The translations under genes were made by a program, and so were the position numbers. A DNA stretch of 64,000 nucleotides, from contig NZ_CP006568.1 of the NCBI RefSeq assembly GCF_000517405.1, positions 1,054,001 through 1,118,000 on the forward strand, read 5' to 3'. The stretch comes from Candidatus Sodalis pierantonius str. SOPE. GTDB taxonomy: Bacteria; Pseudomonadota; Gammaproteobacteria; Enterobacterales; Enterobacteriaceae. The notes under the pieces are model-generated. The model saw nothing but the letters and a program-made list of their open reading frames with translations, was not told the DNA's origin and searched no databases. Shown piece after piece: positions 42,054 to 50,368 of the stretch; the stretch's first letter is position 1, and every line of letters starts with the position of its first letter.

Positions 42054-42842
42054 TTACGCCATTACGTTTTGCCAGATCCGGCTGCCGAAATAGGCCAGCG
42101 TCAATAACAGCACACCCAGCACGCTGAGCCACACCACCCGGCGACCGCGCCAGCCCTGCCGGTAATGACCCCATAGTATTACAATATAGACCAGCCAGGC
42201 GATGAAAGAGAGAACCGCCTTATGCCGGTTCTCGGCGACGAACAGATCCCGCATGAAAAAAAGACCGGTGGCGAGCGTCAATGTTAACAGCACCACCCCG
42301 ACCTGGGTGATGTGAAACATTTTGCGCTCAATGCCCATCAGCGGCGGCATGTCGGAATGGAGACTCAGTTTCTTATTTTTCAGCAGGTAATCAAGCCACG
42401 TCAGCTGGAACGCGTACAGGGCGGCGATAATCAGCACCGCATAAGAAAATAGCGCCAGGCCGATATGGACCATCAGACCGAGCGTGGCTTCCAGATGGGT
42501 AATGAATTCCCCCGGCATCAGGGTAATAAACGCCACATGGATCATCGCGAAGATATAGACGATGGGCAGCAAAAACCAGCCGCGGTTGCGCGACGCCGCC
42601 ACCGTCATGATCACGCAGATGATAAGGCTGATGAGTGAGCCCACGTTCAACAAGCTCAAATTCTGCCCCGCCTGCACGCCAAAGATGCGCAGCCAAATCA
42701 GCGCGCCGTGTCCCAGCATCGCCACCGCCGCCGACAGCAGGGCCAGCCGGCGATAAGCGCTATTGCGGCGTAAAATGCTGGGCAAGATCAGGCCGAGGCT
42801 CAAGGAATAGGCAATAAAGGCCAGAAGGGAAATCCAGGACAT
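42054..42842 (-). CDS. ypjD: Inner-membrane protein YpjD (cytochrome c assembly-like)
   Basis: 262-aa polytopic membrane protein of the CcsA/cytochrome c assembly family with about eight hydrophobic segments. Typical stretches: SLLNVGSLISLIICVIMTVA, THLEATLGLMVHIGLALFSY and GIERKMFHITQVGVVLLTLT. E. coli YpjD has nearly the same length. Precise function is not settled. I chose ATG 42842 (MSWISLLAF); an upstream in-frame start would add 20 residues not found in relatives. Divergent from ffh, as in E. coli. Confidence 0.92.
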   Translation of the reverse strand: MSWISLLAFIAYSLSLGLILPSILRRNSAYRRLALLSAAVAMLGHGALIWLRIFGVQAGQNLSLLNVGSLISLIICVIMTVAASRNRGWFLLPIVYIFAMIHVAFITLMPGEFITHLEATLGLMVHIGLALFSYAVLIIAALYAFQLTWLDYLLKNKKLSLHSDMPPLMGIERKMFHITQVGVVLLTLTLATGLFFMRDLFVAENRHKAVLSFIAWLVYIVILWGHYRQGWRGRRVVWLSVLGVLLLTLAYFGSRIWQNVMA

Positions 42843-43007
42843 AGCAGCGTCATCGTCTGACTTAAATAAAAGAGGCGACCAGTATAGCCTCCAGCGCGCC
42901 ATGCTCCAACCGTTGTCGTAAGGGGGGCAGCGATCCCGGCCTGCTTCGTGTTATACTGCCGCCAATAATGTCGCGCAAGCGGCCGGACGCCAGGTTGAGT
43001 AAAAACG

Positions 43008-44369
43008 ATGTTTGACAATTTATCCGATCGATTATCGCGCACGTTGCGCAATATCAGCGGCAGAGGCCGCCTGACTGAAGACAATATCAAAGAAACCCTG
43101 CGCGAAGTGCGCATGGCGCTGTTGGAAGCGGATGTGGCGCTCCCGGTAGTGCGGGACTTCATCAGCCGGGTCAAAGAGAGCGCGCTGGGGCAGGAAGTCA
43201 ATAAAAGCCTGACGCCGGGGCAGGAATTCGTCAAGATCGTGCGCGCCGAGCTGGTGAACGCCATGGGCGACGAAAACAACGCCCTGAATCTGGCGGCGCA
43301 GCCGCCGGCGGTGGTGCTGATGGTGGGCCTGCAGGGGGCGGGGAAAACCACAAGCGTCGGCAAGCTCGGTAAATATCTGCGCGAAAAACAGAAGAAAAAA
43401 GTGCTGGTCGTGTCTGCCGACGTGTATCGCCCGGCGGCTATCAAGCAGCTTGAAACGCTGGCGAACACGGTGGGCGTCGATTTTTTCCCGTCCGACGCCG
43501 CGCAAAAACCGCTCGATATCGTCAATCAGGCGCTGAATCAGGCCAAGCTCAAATTTTATGATGTGCTGCTGGTGGACACCGCCGGCCGCCTGCATGTAGA
43601 TGAAACGATGATGGCGGAAATCATCGCTATCCACGCCGCCATCCACCCGGTGGAAACGCTGTTTGTGGTGGATGCCATGACCGGCCAGGACGCCGCCAAT
43701 ACCGCTAAAGCTTTTAATCAGGTGCTGCCGCTGACCGGGGTTATCCTGACCAAAGTGGACGGCGATGCGCGCGGCGGCGCGGCGCTTTCCATCCGCCACA
43801 TTACCGGCAAACCCATCAAATTCATGGGCGTCGGCGAGAAAACCGACGCGCTGGAGCCCTTTTATCCCGATCGCCTGGCCGGGCGGATACTTGGCATGGG
43901 CGATGTGCTGTCCCTTATCGAGGATATTGAAAGCAAGGTCGATCGCGCCCAGGCGGAGAAGCTGGCCAGCAAGCTGAAGAAAGGCGACGATTTCGATTTG
44001 ACCGACTTCCTGGATCAGCTCAAGCAGATGCGCAATATGGGCGGCATGGCCAGCATGATGAGCAAGCTGCCCGGCGTCGGCCAGCTGCCGGACAACGTCA
44101 AATCGCAAATGGACGATAAAGTCCTGGTGCGCATGGAGGCTATCATCAATTCCATGACCGCCAAAGAGCGCGTTAGCCCGGACATCATTAAAGGCTCGCG
44201 TAAACGCCGTATCGCCGCCGGCTCCGGCATGCAGGTCCAGGATGTTAACCGCCTGCTGAAACAGTTCGACGACATGCAGCGCATGATGAAGAAAATGAAA
44301 AAGGGCGGTATGGCGAAAATGATGCGCAATATGAAGGGTATTATGCCGCCCGGTTTCCCCGGTCGTTAA
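43008..44369 (+). CDS. ffh: Signal recognition particle protein Ffh
   Basis: Ffh binds 4.5S RNA and signal sequences and brings ribosomes to FtsY. 453 aa as in E. coli. N domain (LSDRLSRTLRNISGRGRLTE), G domain with P-loop GLQGAGKTTS at about 106-115, VDTAGR and TKVDGDARGG, and a Met-rich M domain (MKKMKKGGMAKMMRNMKGIM). The start ATG is at 43008. The frame is clean. Confidence 0.98.
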   Translation: MFDNLSDRLSRTLRNISGRGRLTEDNIKETLREVRMALLEADVALPVVRDFISRVKESALGQEVNKSLTPGQEFVKIVRAELVNAMGDENNALNLAAQPPAVVLMVGLQGAGKTTSVGKLGKYLREKQKKKVLVVSADVYRPAAIKQLETLANTVGVDFFPSDAAQKPLDIVNQALNQAKLKFYDVLLVDTAGRLHVDETMMAEIIAIHAAIHPVETLFVVDAMTGQDAANTAKAFNQVLPLTGVILTKVDGDARGGAALSIRHITGKPIKFMGVGEKTDALEPFYPDRLAGRILGMGDVLSLIEDIESKVDRAQAEKLASKLKKGDDFDLTDFLDQLKQMRNMGGMASMMSKLPGVGQLPDNVKSQMDDKVLVRMEAIINSMTAKERVSPDIIKGSRKRRIAAGSGMQVQDVNRLLKQFDDMQRMMKKMKKGGMAKMMRNMKGIMPPGFPGR

Positions 44370-44385
44370 CTATCGATTGCTTTTT

Positions 44386-44417
44386 ACCCCGAAACGAGTA
44401 GAATTTTGGGGCTTTTT
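44386..44417 (+). terminator. ffh terminator
   Basis: CCCCGAAA (44387-44394) can pair TTTTGGGG (44404-44411, one G:T) with a 9-nt loop, followed by CTTTTTAT. Lies 17 bp after the ffh stop and ~65 bp before rpsP. Confidence 0.6.
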
Positions 44418-44480
44418 ATACGGCAACCGGGCCCCGTTCCCCGACAGGGTCCGGTTGTTTTATTAACTAAAGAGGATGTT

Positions 44481-44729
44481 ATGGTAACAATTCGTTTGGC
44501 ACGTGGCGGCGCTAAAAAACGCCCATTCTATCAAATCGTCGTGACCGACAGCCGCAATGCGCGCGACGGTCGCTTTATTGAACGTATTGGCTTTTTCAAC
44601 CCGATCGCTACCGGTCAGGCTGAAGATCTGCGTTTGGATCTGGATCGTATTGAACATTGGGTTGGCCAGGGCGCAACGGTTTCCGAACGCGTTTCCGCGC
44701 TGATCAAAGACGCGAAAAAAGCAGCATAG
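44481..44729 (+). CDS. rpsP: 30S ribosomal protein S16
   Basis: 82-aa S16, start ATG 44481 behind AGAGGATG: MVTIRLARGGAKKRPFYQIV, RDGRFIERIGFFNP. First gene of the rpsP-rimM-trmD-rplS operon. The 3' end carries a 20-bp tandem duplication, so the stop is now TAG from the joint instead of the ancestral TAA; the protein itself ends normally in KDAKKAA. Confidence 0.98.
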   Translation: MVTIRLARGGAKKRPFYQIVVTDSRNARDGRFIERIGFFNPIATGQAEDLRLDLDRIEHWVGQGATVSERVSALIKDAKKAA

Positions 44730-44748
44730 ACGCGAAAAAAGCAGCATA
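44709..44748 (+). repeat. 20-bp perfect tandem duplication at rpsP 3' end
   Basis: 44709-44728 and 44729-44748 are identical (each begins GACGCGAAAAAAGC). The first unit codes for DAKKAA; the junction gives the TAG stop. The second unit is untranslated in the rpsP frame and lies just before rimM. Confidence 0.98.
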
Positions 44749-44767
44749 ACGCCTGCTGGTGGTGAAA

Positions 44768-45316
44768 ATGAGCAAACAACTCCGTATCGCAGCACCCGTT
44801 GAGCCGGTAGTCGTGGGCAAGATGGGCTCGGCGTATGGCATTCGCGGTTGGCTCAGAGTGTTTTCATCCACTGAAGAAGCCGAAAGCATTTTTGATTACC
44901 AGCCCTGGTTCATCAAAAGGGCCGGTGAGTGGCAGCCGATTGGGCTGGAAAGCTGGAAGCGCCACAATCAGGACCTGATCATCAAGGTCAGGGACATCGA
45001 AGACCGGGAAGCGGCGACGCTTTTGACCAATTGCGAAATCGTCGTCGACGCGTCGCAATTGCCGGACCTTGACAACGGCGAGTACTACTGGAAAGACCTC
45101 CTGGGGTGCCAGGTCGTCACCGTCGGCGGTTATCAGCTGGGGGAAGTCATTGATTTGATGGAAACCGGCTCGAACGATGTTCTGGTGGTGAAAGCCAACC
45201 TGAAAGATGCCTTTGGCATTCAAGAGCGGTTGATTCCGTTTCTCGACGGGCAGGTGATTAAGAACGTCGATCTCACGGCCCACGTCATTGAAGTTGACTG
45301 GGATCCGTGCTTTTGA
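44768..45316 (+). CDS. rimM: Ribosome maturation factor RimM
   Basis: RimM helps 30S assembly around S19. 182 aa as in E. coli. N-terminal GKMGSAYGIRGWLRVFSSTE, C-terminal PRC-barrel YYWKDLLGCQVVT and ETGSNDVLVVKANLKDAFG. I chose ATG 44768 (MSKQL); GTG codons at 44759 and 44762 are less likely. The 3' end overlaps the region upstream of trmD. Confidence 0.96.
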   Translation: MSKQLRIAAPVEPVVVGKMGSAYGIRGWLRVFSSTEEAESIFDYQPWFIKRAGEWQPIGLESWKRHNQDLIIKVRDIEDREAATLLTNCEIVVDASQLPDLDNGEYYWKDLLGCQVVTVGGYQLGEVIDLMETGSNDVLVVKANLKDAFGIQERLIPFLDGQVIKNVDLTAHVIEVDWDPCF

Positions 45317-45354
45317 CCCCCGATTCTGAGGGTGGCGATAGCGGAAGCGGCGGG

Positions 45355-46110
45355 ATGTGGATTGGTGTTATCAGCCTGTTTCCCGAAATGTTCCGCGCCA
45401 TTACCGATTACGGGGTGACCGGCCGGGCAGTGAAGAATGGCCTGCTGCGGGTGCAGTGCTGGAGCCCGCGTGAATTTACCCCCGATCGGCACCGTACCGT
45501 GGACGATCGCCCTTACGGCGGCGGACCGGGTATGCTGATGATGGTGCAGCCCTTGCGGGATGCGATTCACGAGGCAAAAAACAAGGCAGGCGAAGGGGCG
45601 AAGGTGATTTATCTCTCCCCTCAGGGTCGTAAGCTCGATCAGCAAGGCGTGAGCGAGCTGGCCGCCAACCCAAAGATGATTTTGGTCTGCGGCCGTTACG
45701 AAGGTATTGATGAGCGTTTAATCGCCACCGAGATTGATGAAGAATGGTCAATGGGTGATTATGTGCTCAGCGGCGGTGAATTAGCGGCGATGGCGCTGAT
45801 TGACTCGGTTTCCCGGTTTATTCCGGGCGTACTGGGGCATGAGGCCTCCGCGGCGGAGGACTCCTTCGCCGAAGGGCTGCTGGATTGCCCGCACTATACC
45901 CGTCCTGAGGTGTTGGTCGGCATGGAGGTTCCGCTAGTTCTGCTGTCGGGCAATCATGCTGAGATTCGTCGCTGGCGTCTAAAACAGTCTTTGGGCCGTA
46001 CCTGGCTGAGAAGACCTGAACTTCTGGAAAGCCTAGCTCTGACTGACGAGCAAGCAACGTTGCTAACCGAATTCCAGCGGGAATATCGGGTGATGCAACA
46101 AGATGATTAA
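45355..46110 (+). CDS. trmD: tRNA (guanine37-N1)-methyltransferase TrmD
   Basis: TrmD methylates G37 next to the anticodon and prevents frameshifting. 251 aa; SPOUT trefoil-knot motifs CGRYEGIDERLI and SMGDYVLSGGELAAM (SAM site), catalytic Asp in the YTRPEVL region, DDRPYGGGPGM near residue 50. I chose ATG 45355 (MWIGVISLFPEMF); an upstream in-frame start would overlap rimM and add 16 unlike residues. Confidence 0.97.
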   Translation: MWIGVISLFPEMFRAITDYGVTGRAVKNGLLRVQCWSPREFTPDRHRTVDDRPYGGGPGMLMMVQPLRDAIHEAKNKAGEGAKVIYLSPQGRKLDQQGVSELAANPKMILVCGRYEGIDERLIATEIDEEWSMGDYVLSGGELAAMALIDSVSRFIPGVLGHEASAAEDSFAEGLLDCPHYTRPEVLVGMEVPLVLLSGNHAEIRRWRLKQSLGRTWLRRPELLESLALTDEQATLLTEFQREYRVMQQDD

Positions 46111-46172
46111 AGGGATCGGCCGGCTGGCCGGTTAGCCTGAACTATCAGTTTACCTAGGGTAAGAGACCAATT

Positions 46173-46520
46173 ATGAGCAACATTATTAAGCAAATTGAAC
46201 AAGAACAGATGAAGCAGGACGTACCGTCCTTCCGCCCCGGCGACTCGGTGGAAGTTAAGGTATGGGTTGTTGAAGGCAGCAAAAAACGTCTGCAGGCATT
46301 CGAGGGCGTGGTTATCGCTATTCGTAATCGCGGTCTGCATTCTGCATTAACTGTTCGCAAAATCTCCAACGGCGAAGGCGTTGAGCGCGTGTTCCAGACG
46401 CATTCTCCGGTCATCGACAGCATTACCGTGAAACGCCGTGGTGCCGTTCGTCAGGCCAAACTGTATTACCTGCGTGAACGTACCGGTAAGGCAGCGCGTA
46501 TTAAAGAGCGCCTGAACTAA
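46173..46520 (+). CDS. rplS: 50S ribosomal protein L19
   Basis: 115-aa L19, nearly identical to E. coli: MSNIIKQIEQEQMKQDVPSF, GSKKRLQAFEGVVIAIRNRG, KLYYLRERTGKAARIKERL. Last gene of the operon, followed by a strong terminator. Confidence 0.98.
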   Translation: MSNIIKQIEQEQMKQDVPSFRPGDSVEVKVWVVEGSKKRLQAFEGVVIAIRNRGLHSALTVRKISNGEGVERVFQTHSPVIDSITVKRRGAVRQAKLYYLRERTGKAARIKERLN

Positions 46521-46560
46521 GGTATGCTTTCGCAACATCCGAAAGTGTTTAGTTAGTCAA

Positions 46561-46590
46561 GGGTCAACCAATGGGTTGACCCTTTTTTTT
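46561..46590 (+). terminator. rpsP-rplS operon terminator
   Basis: GGGTCAACC / GGTTGACCC stem with AATG loop and eight Ts. Confidence 0.96.
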
Positions 46591-46839
46591 TGGCGCGGTG
46601 GTGTAGGTTGTCATCTCACTGAGCAAAGATAATCATAACACTAAACGCCATAAATAACCTGGTGGCGGGAAAACGCTTAGGTGTTCAGCCATAGAGGGAA
46701 AACCAATAAAAAAGTTTATCGGCCACGTGAAAAAAGGCGAGAAGACAATGAATAAATAGAGTGCAAGTGCTGAGTAGCGTTAATTGACATCAAATTTAGG
46801 CAAATCAGGAATAATAATCCTAACTATAGGAGGTCTGAT
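46591..46839 (+). promoter_or_regulatory. AT-rich upstream region of the effector gene
   Basis: 249 bp, AT-rich against its neighbours. A perfect TTGACA lies at 46784-46789 with AATAAT at 46810-46815, but the 20-bp spacing is long. AGGAGGT at 46828-46834 is a strong ribosome site for the gene at 46840. Nothing else recognised. Confidence 0.4.
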
Positions 46840-47744
46840 ATGCCTGAAGTAAAACTACACGGTCACGTTGCGTCAATGAGAAAGATTTTCGAGCAACAAT
46901 CACCCAAGGACGCAGCAAAAGACACGCTTGTCAACGAGCGTAATTCACTTAATTCTAACCTAAATTTTTTGTATAGCCTACTTGATGGCAAGGATAGCAA
47001 GCGGCCCGAAAAGCAAACCCTTACTGAATCTTCCGAACGCCGTGACCCGCCATCGGTGTATGGTAAGAGGGAGGGGTTCGAGGCGATCTACGATAAGCTG
47101 AACCCGTTGGAAAAAAACCGGTCAATGGATAGCGATCAGCATTCTTCGCCAGAGGCGATAAACGCGGCATTGCTGTCGAAAAGCCAACCGGAAATAAAAG
47201 ACGTGTCGCCCACTTCCGGCAAAGGGGTGGCGCCTGAGATCGCCTTAAGAGACATGAATGTGTCAGAATGCGCCCAGTCAATTAATGAGCTTACCGAGTA
47301 TCAACTTGGGGTAATTGAGACGACAATACTGGCCTATAAACAGCTTGAAATACTTCAGCCAATGGAGAGAAAGGGGAGATCTGCCAGCGCCGAGAATAGC
47401 ATCCATGACCATATTATTGCCAGCCGCGAACACTTGGCGGAATTGAAAAAAACGATGGAGGGCAAATTCGCTGAAATTAAACAAGATCGTAATGCCCATC
47501 CCGACGAGTTAATGGACGCCGCTAAGCTACGCAAAGAGATGCTGGCGATGCTCACCAGTGAATATCAGAAGATGGGCATCAAGCCGCAAGAAGCCAAAAA
47601 ACGCGCTCTCGTCGCTTATAATGCGGCGCGTACTGATACTCTCAATAATGCCCCCTGGAAAACGATACAGCGGGAGATAAGCCATAACGGCAACCAGTAT
47701 AGTAGTCTCCAGCGCCCTGTCGCCGAGATGAAACTGGGGGACAG
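46840..47744 (+). pseudogene. SopB/IpgD-type type III effector, N-terminal part
   Basis: About 301 codons, cut by IS256 copy G. The last ~70 residues match the N-terminal domain of Salmonella SopB (SigD) and Shigella IpgD as I remember them: IKPQEAKKRALVAYNAA, TLNNAPWKTIQREISHNG, then RPVAEMKLGD, against the SopB series LNNQPWQTIKNTLTHNG and PAAEMKIG. SopB/IpgD are phosphoinositide phosphatases injected into host cells; the catalytic C-x5-R domain would lie after the break and is absent. The first ~200 residues are polar and low in similarity, as expected of a secretion/chaperone region. Composition differs from neighbouring core genes, suggesting an acquired island. Confidence 0.78.
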
Positions 47745-49059
47745 GAGCCTGTTTAGAAATTTGTGTATTTGCCTGATTTTGATATGTTCAATCCAACATC
47801 AAAAACAGGTTAATTTATGGACGAAAAACAGTTGCAGGCTCTGGCTAACGAACTGGCCAAAAATCTCAAAACCCCTGAAGATCTCAGTCACTTCGATCGG
47901 CTGCTGAAAAAAATCAGCGTCGAAGCAGCTCTCAATGCCGAAATGACCCATCACCTCGGCTACGATAAAAATCAGCCTAAACCGGGGACCAACGCCCGCA
48001 ACGGCTATTCCACAAAAACCGTTACCACTGGCGATGGCCCGCTGGCGCTGCGTACTCCGCGCGATCGTGACGGTTCCTTTGAACCGCAACTGGTGAAGAA
48101 GAACCAGACCCGGATTACCGGGATGGATAACCAGATTTTATCGTTGTACGCCAAAGGGATGACCACCCGCGAGATCGCCGCCGCGTTCAAAGAGCTGTAT
48201 GACGCCGATGTCTCGCCGGCGCTGGTCTCAAAGGTCACCGATGCGGTCATGGAGCAGGTTGTCGAATGGCAAAACCGGCCTCTGGATGCAGTCTATCCCA
48301 TTGTTTATCTTGACTATATCGTTCTAAAAGTCCGGCAGGACAGCCGCATCATCAACAAATCTGTGTTCCTGGCGCTGGGCATCAACATCGAAGGCCAGAA
48401 AGAGTTGCTAGGTATGTGGCTGGCCGAAAACGAAGGCGCAAAGTTCTGGCTGAACGTGCTGACAGAGCTGAAAAACCGCGGCCTGAACGATATCCTTATC
48501 ACCTGCGTAGACGGGCTGAAAGGTTTCCCTGACGCTATTAACGCGGTGTATCCGGAGGTGCGGCTCCAGCTGTGTATCGTGCATATGGTGCGCAACAGCC
48601 TGCGGTTCGTCTCCTGGAAGGACTACAAGGCCGTCACCCGCGACCTGAAAGCTATCTATCAGGCCCCTACGGAAGAAGCCGGCTTGCAGGCGCTGGAAGC
48701 GTTCTCCAGTGCCTGGGACATCCGCTACCCGCAAATAAGTCGAAGCTGGCAGGCAAACTGGGCCAATCTGGCCACGTTCTTTGCCTACCCAACGGACATC
48801 CGCAAGGTGATCTACACGACCAACGCCATCGAGTCGTTAAACAGCGTGATCCGGCATGCCATCAAAAAGCGCAAGGTGTTCCCGACCGACGACGCAGTGA
48901 AAAAGGTGGTGTGGCTGGCGATACAGGCGGCCTCACAGAAATGGACAATGCCTTTGAGGGACTGGCGCATGGCAATGAGCCGCTTTATTATCGAGTTCGG
49001 TGACCGCCTGGACGGTCACTTCTGAGAAAAGGCATTTACACAGAATCGTGTACAGGGTC
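47745..49059 (+). mobile_element. IS256-family element, copy G
   Basis: Complete 1315 bp. Left flank is the effector gene, right flank an integrase gene on the other strand; the flanking 8-mers GGGGACAG and CCAGCGCT differ, so this is a recombination joint rather than a simple insertion. Confidence 0.94.
47817..49025 (+). CDS. IS256 transposase, copy G
   Basis: 402 aa, DDE residues kept. Private changes: Tyr167 in VYLDYIVLKV (Cys elsewhere, next to catalytic Asp166), Thr230 and Val248. Probably still foldable. Confidence 0.94.
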   Translation: MDEKQLQALANELAKNLKTPEDLSHFDRLLKKISVEAALNAEMTHHLGYDKNQPKPGTNARNGYSTKTVTTGDGPLALRTPRDRDGSFEPQLVKKNQTRITGMDNQILSLYAKGMTTREIAAAFKELYDADVSPALVSKVTDAVMEQVVEWQNRPLDAVYPIVYLDYIVLKVRQDSRIINKSVFLALGINIEGQKELLGMWLAENEGAKFWLNVLTELKNRGLNDILITCVDGLKGFPDAINAVYPEVRLQLCIVHMVRNSLRFVSWKDYKAVTRDLKAIYQAPTEEAGLQALEAFSSAWDIRYPQISRSWQANWANLATFFAYPTDIRKVIYTTNAIESLNSVIRHAIKKRKVFPTDDAVKKVVWLAIQAASQKWTMPLRDWRMAMSRFIIEFGDRLDGHF

Positions 49060-49400
49060 CCAGCGCTTGTTATTGGCGTGCCACTCTCGGGCAATGTACT
49101 CAAATGTAAATTCTCCTGTTGCTTCGGCCATCTCCTCCTGTTGAACTTTCTTTGGATCTACGTTTTTTGCCAATAGCTTCTTGGCTTCATCCCGTTTTGC
49201 TCTTGCCTCTGCCAATGAGACAGTGGGGTAAACTCCAAAAGCTAGTTTATCCTCTTTTTTGTCTCCTGGGCGTCGGTACTTCATGCGCCAGTACTTGGAG
49301 CCGCGTGGCACAACTTCAAGATACATTCCGCCACCGTTGACAATTTGTAGGGCTTTTCTTTGGGTTTGGCGGTCTCTACCTGCCGAGGATTTAGCTTCAT
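49060..49400 (-). pseudogene. P4-type integrase, N-terminal fragment
   Basis: Start ATG 49400: MKLNPRQVETAKPKEKPYKL, then a one-base loss shifts the frame, which goes on NGGGMYLEVVPRGSKYWRMK, DKLAFGVYPTVSLAEARAK and FEYIAREWHANNKRW until IS256 at 49059. This is the arm-binding N-terminus of P4-family integrases. The catalytic domain is gone. The gene lies 169 bp from the 3' end of tRNA-Phe, the expected attachment site for such islands. Confidence 0.88.
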
Positions 49401-49568
49401 AGGGGGCCTTTTTGCATCGAACCGAAATGGATCCACAAACAAATAGTGCCCCCAACTAAGGGTAGATTGCAATAGACCTCAGTCTTACTCTATAAGAGTG
49501 AATGTTCTTTTTAGATAAGGCTTTGTGGGAGGGTTGTAGACTTTAGAATACCACTATAAACGTGTTAG

Positions 49569-49644
49569 TGGTGCCCGGACTCGGAATCGAACCAAGGACA
49601 CGGGGATTTTCAATCCCCTGCTCTACCGACTGAGCTATCCGGGC
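49569..49644 (-). tRNA. pheU: tRNA-Phe (GAA)
   Basis: 76 nt with encoded CCA. Reverse strand: GCCCGGAT acceptor pairs with its 3' partner, anticodon stem-loop GGGGATT-GAA-AATCCCC (anticodon complement at 49609-49611), T-arm with TTCGATT. It lies next to yjdC and dsbD as E. coli pheU does, and is a known island insertion site. Confidence 0.98.
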
Positions 49645-49750
49645 AACGGGCCGCATTAAACCGTATTGGCTCGATTTCGTCAACGGGTTTATCCGAGAAT
49701 TACGTGAAACCGCCGTCAATTGCTGAGTTTTCAGGCAAAACGCGGAAAAT

Positions 49751-50326
49751 TCAACTCAAAGCGCCGTTTTTCCGGCACAGTGCCAGACGTAAAATATCTT
49801 CCGCCAGACGGCGCGCTACCGCTACATCCTGAGCGTTGTGTTTGACCAGCAGTTTGCTCAAGCAGCCCTCTAACACCAGCTCCATTTGCTGGGCGACCAT
49901 GGTCGGATCGTCAGCCTCAAGCTCTACCAGTAGCGCCCGGGTGTAGCGGTAGGACGCCTGTTTTTGCTGGTCCGCCAGTTGATGGATGGGGTGCGCCGTT
50001 GCGGGATAAAAGCTGCAGGCGGCGATAAACAGGCAGCCAGGATAACGCTGTTGCTCAACATGTTCCGCCAAGATCTGATAGCGCGCCAGCAATTTTTGCT
50101 GCGCATCCATCGCATCATCTTGGCGTACGCGGTTGCGCCATTCGTCCACTTGGCCGGCATGGTAGCGCAAGCAGTCATAATGCAGCGCCTCGCGATCCGG
50201 CCAGTAGACGCTCAACTGCGCTAGCGGCAGCGCCAGCTCATCGGCCAGCATCGGCAGTGATACCCGCGCGAAACCCCGTTGCTCAAGCAGGCTCAGCGCC
50301 CGGTCCCGTATATGTTCTCGTTGCAC
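49751..50326 (-). CDS. yjdC: TetR-family regulator YjdC
   Basis: 191 aa; N-terminal TetR-type helix-turn-helix (about residues 5-45, LLEQRGFARVSLPMLADELA), C-terminal conserved part RYPGCLFIAACSFYPATAHP and HPIHQLADQQKQ, close to E. coli YjdC. Its target genes are not known to me with certainty. It is followed by dsbD upstream on the same strand (42-bp gap), the usual order. No lesion. Confidence 0.92.
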   Translation of the reverse strand: MQREHIRDRALSLLEQRGFARVSLPMLADELALPLAQLSVYWPDREALHYDCLRYHAGQVDEWRNRVRQDDAMDAQQKLLARYQILAEHVEQQRYPGCLFIAACSFYPATAHPIHQLADQQKQASYRYTRALLVELEADDPTMVAQQMELVLEGCLSKLLVKHNAQDVAVARRLAEDILRLALCRKNGALS

Positions 50327-50368
50327 ATTTCCTCCTGGTTAACCGGCGGTTGCCTAACTGAGTGTCGC

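Noticed and set aside
43032..44108. 358-codon minus-strand frame inside ffh
   Set aside because: Antisense shadow of ffh; no ribosome site or family match.
47745..47907. Effector fragment continuing as a 355-aa protein into IS256
   Set aside because: The last ~53 residues are terminal-repeat and out-of-frame transposase sequence, also found after other left flanks.
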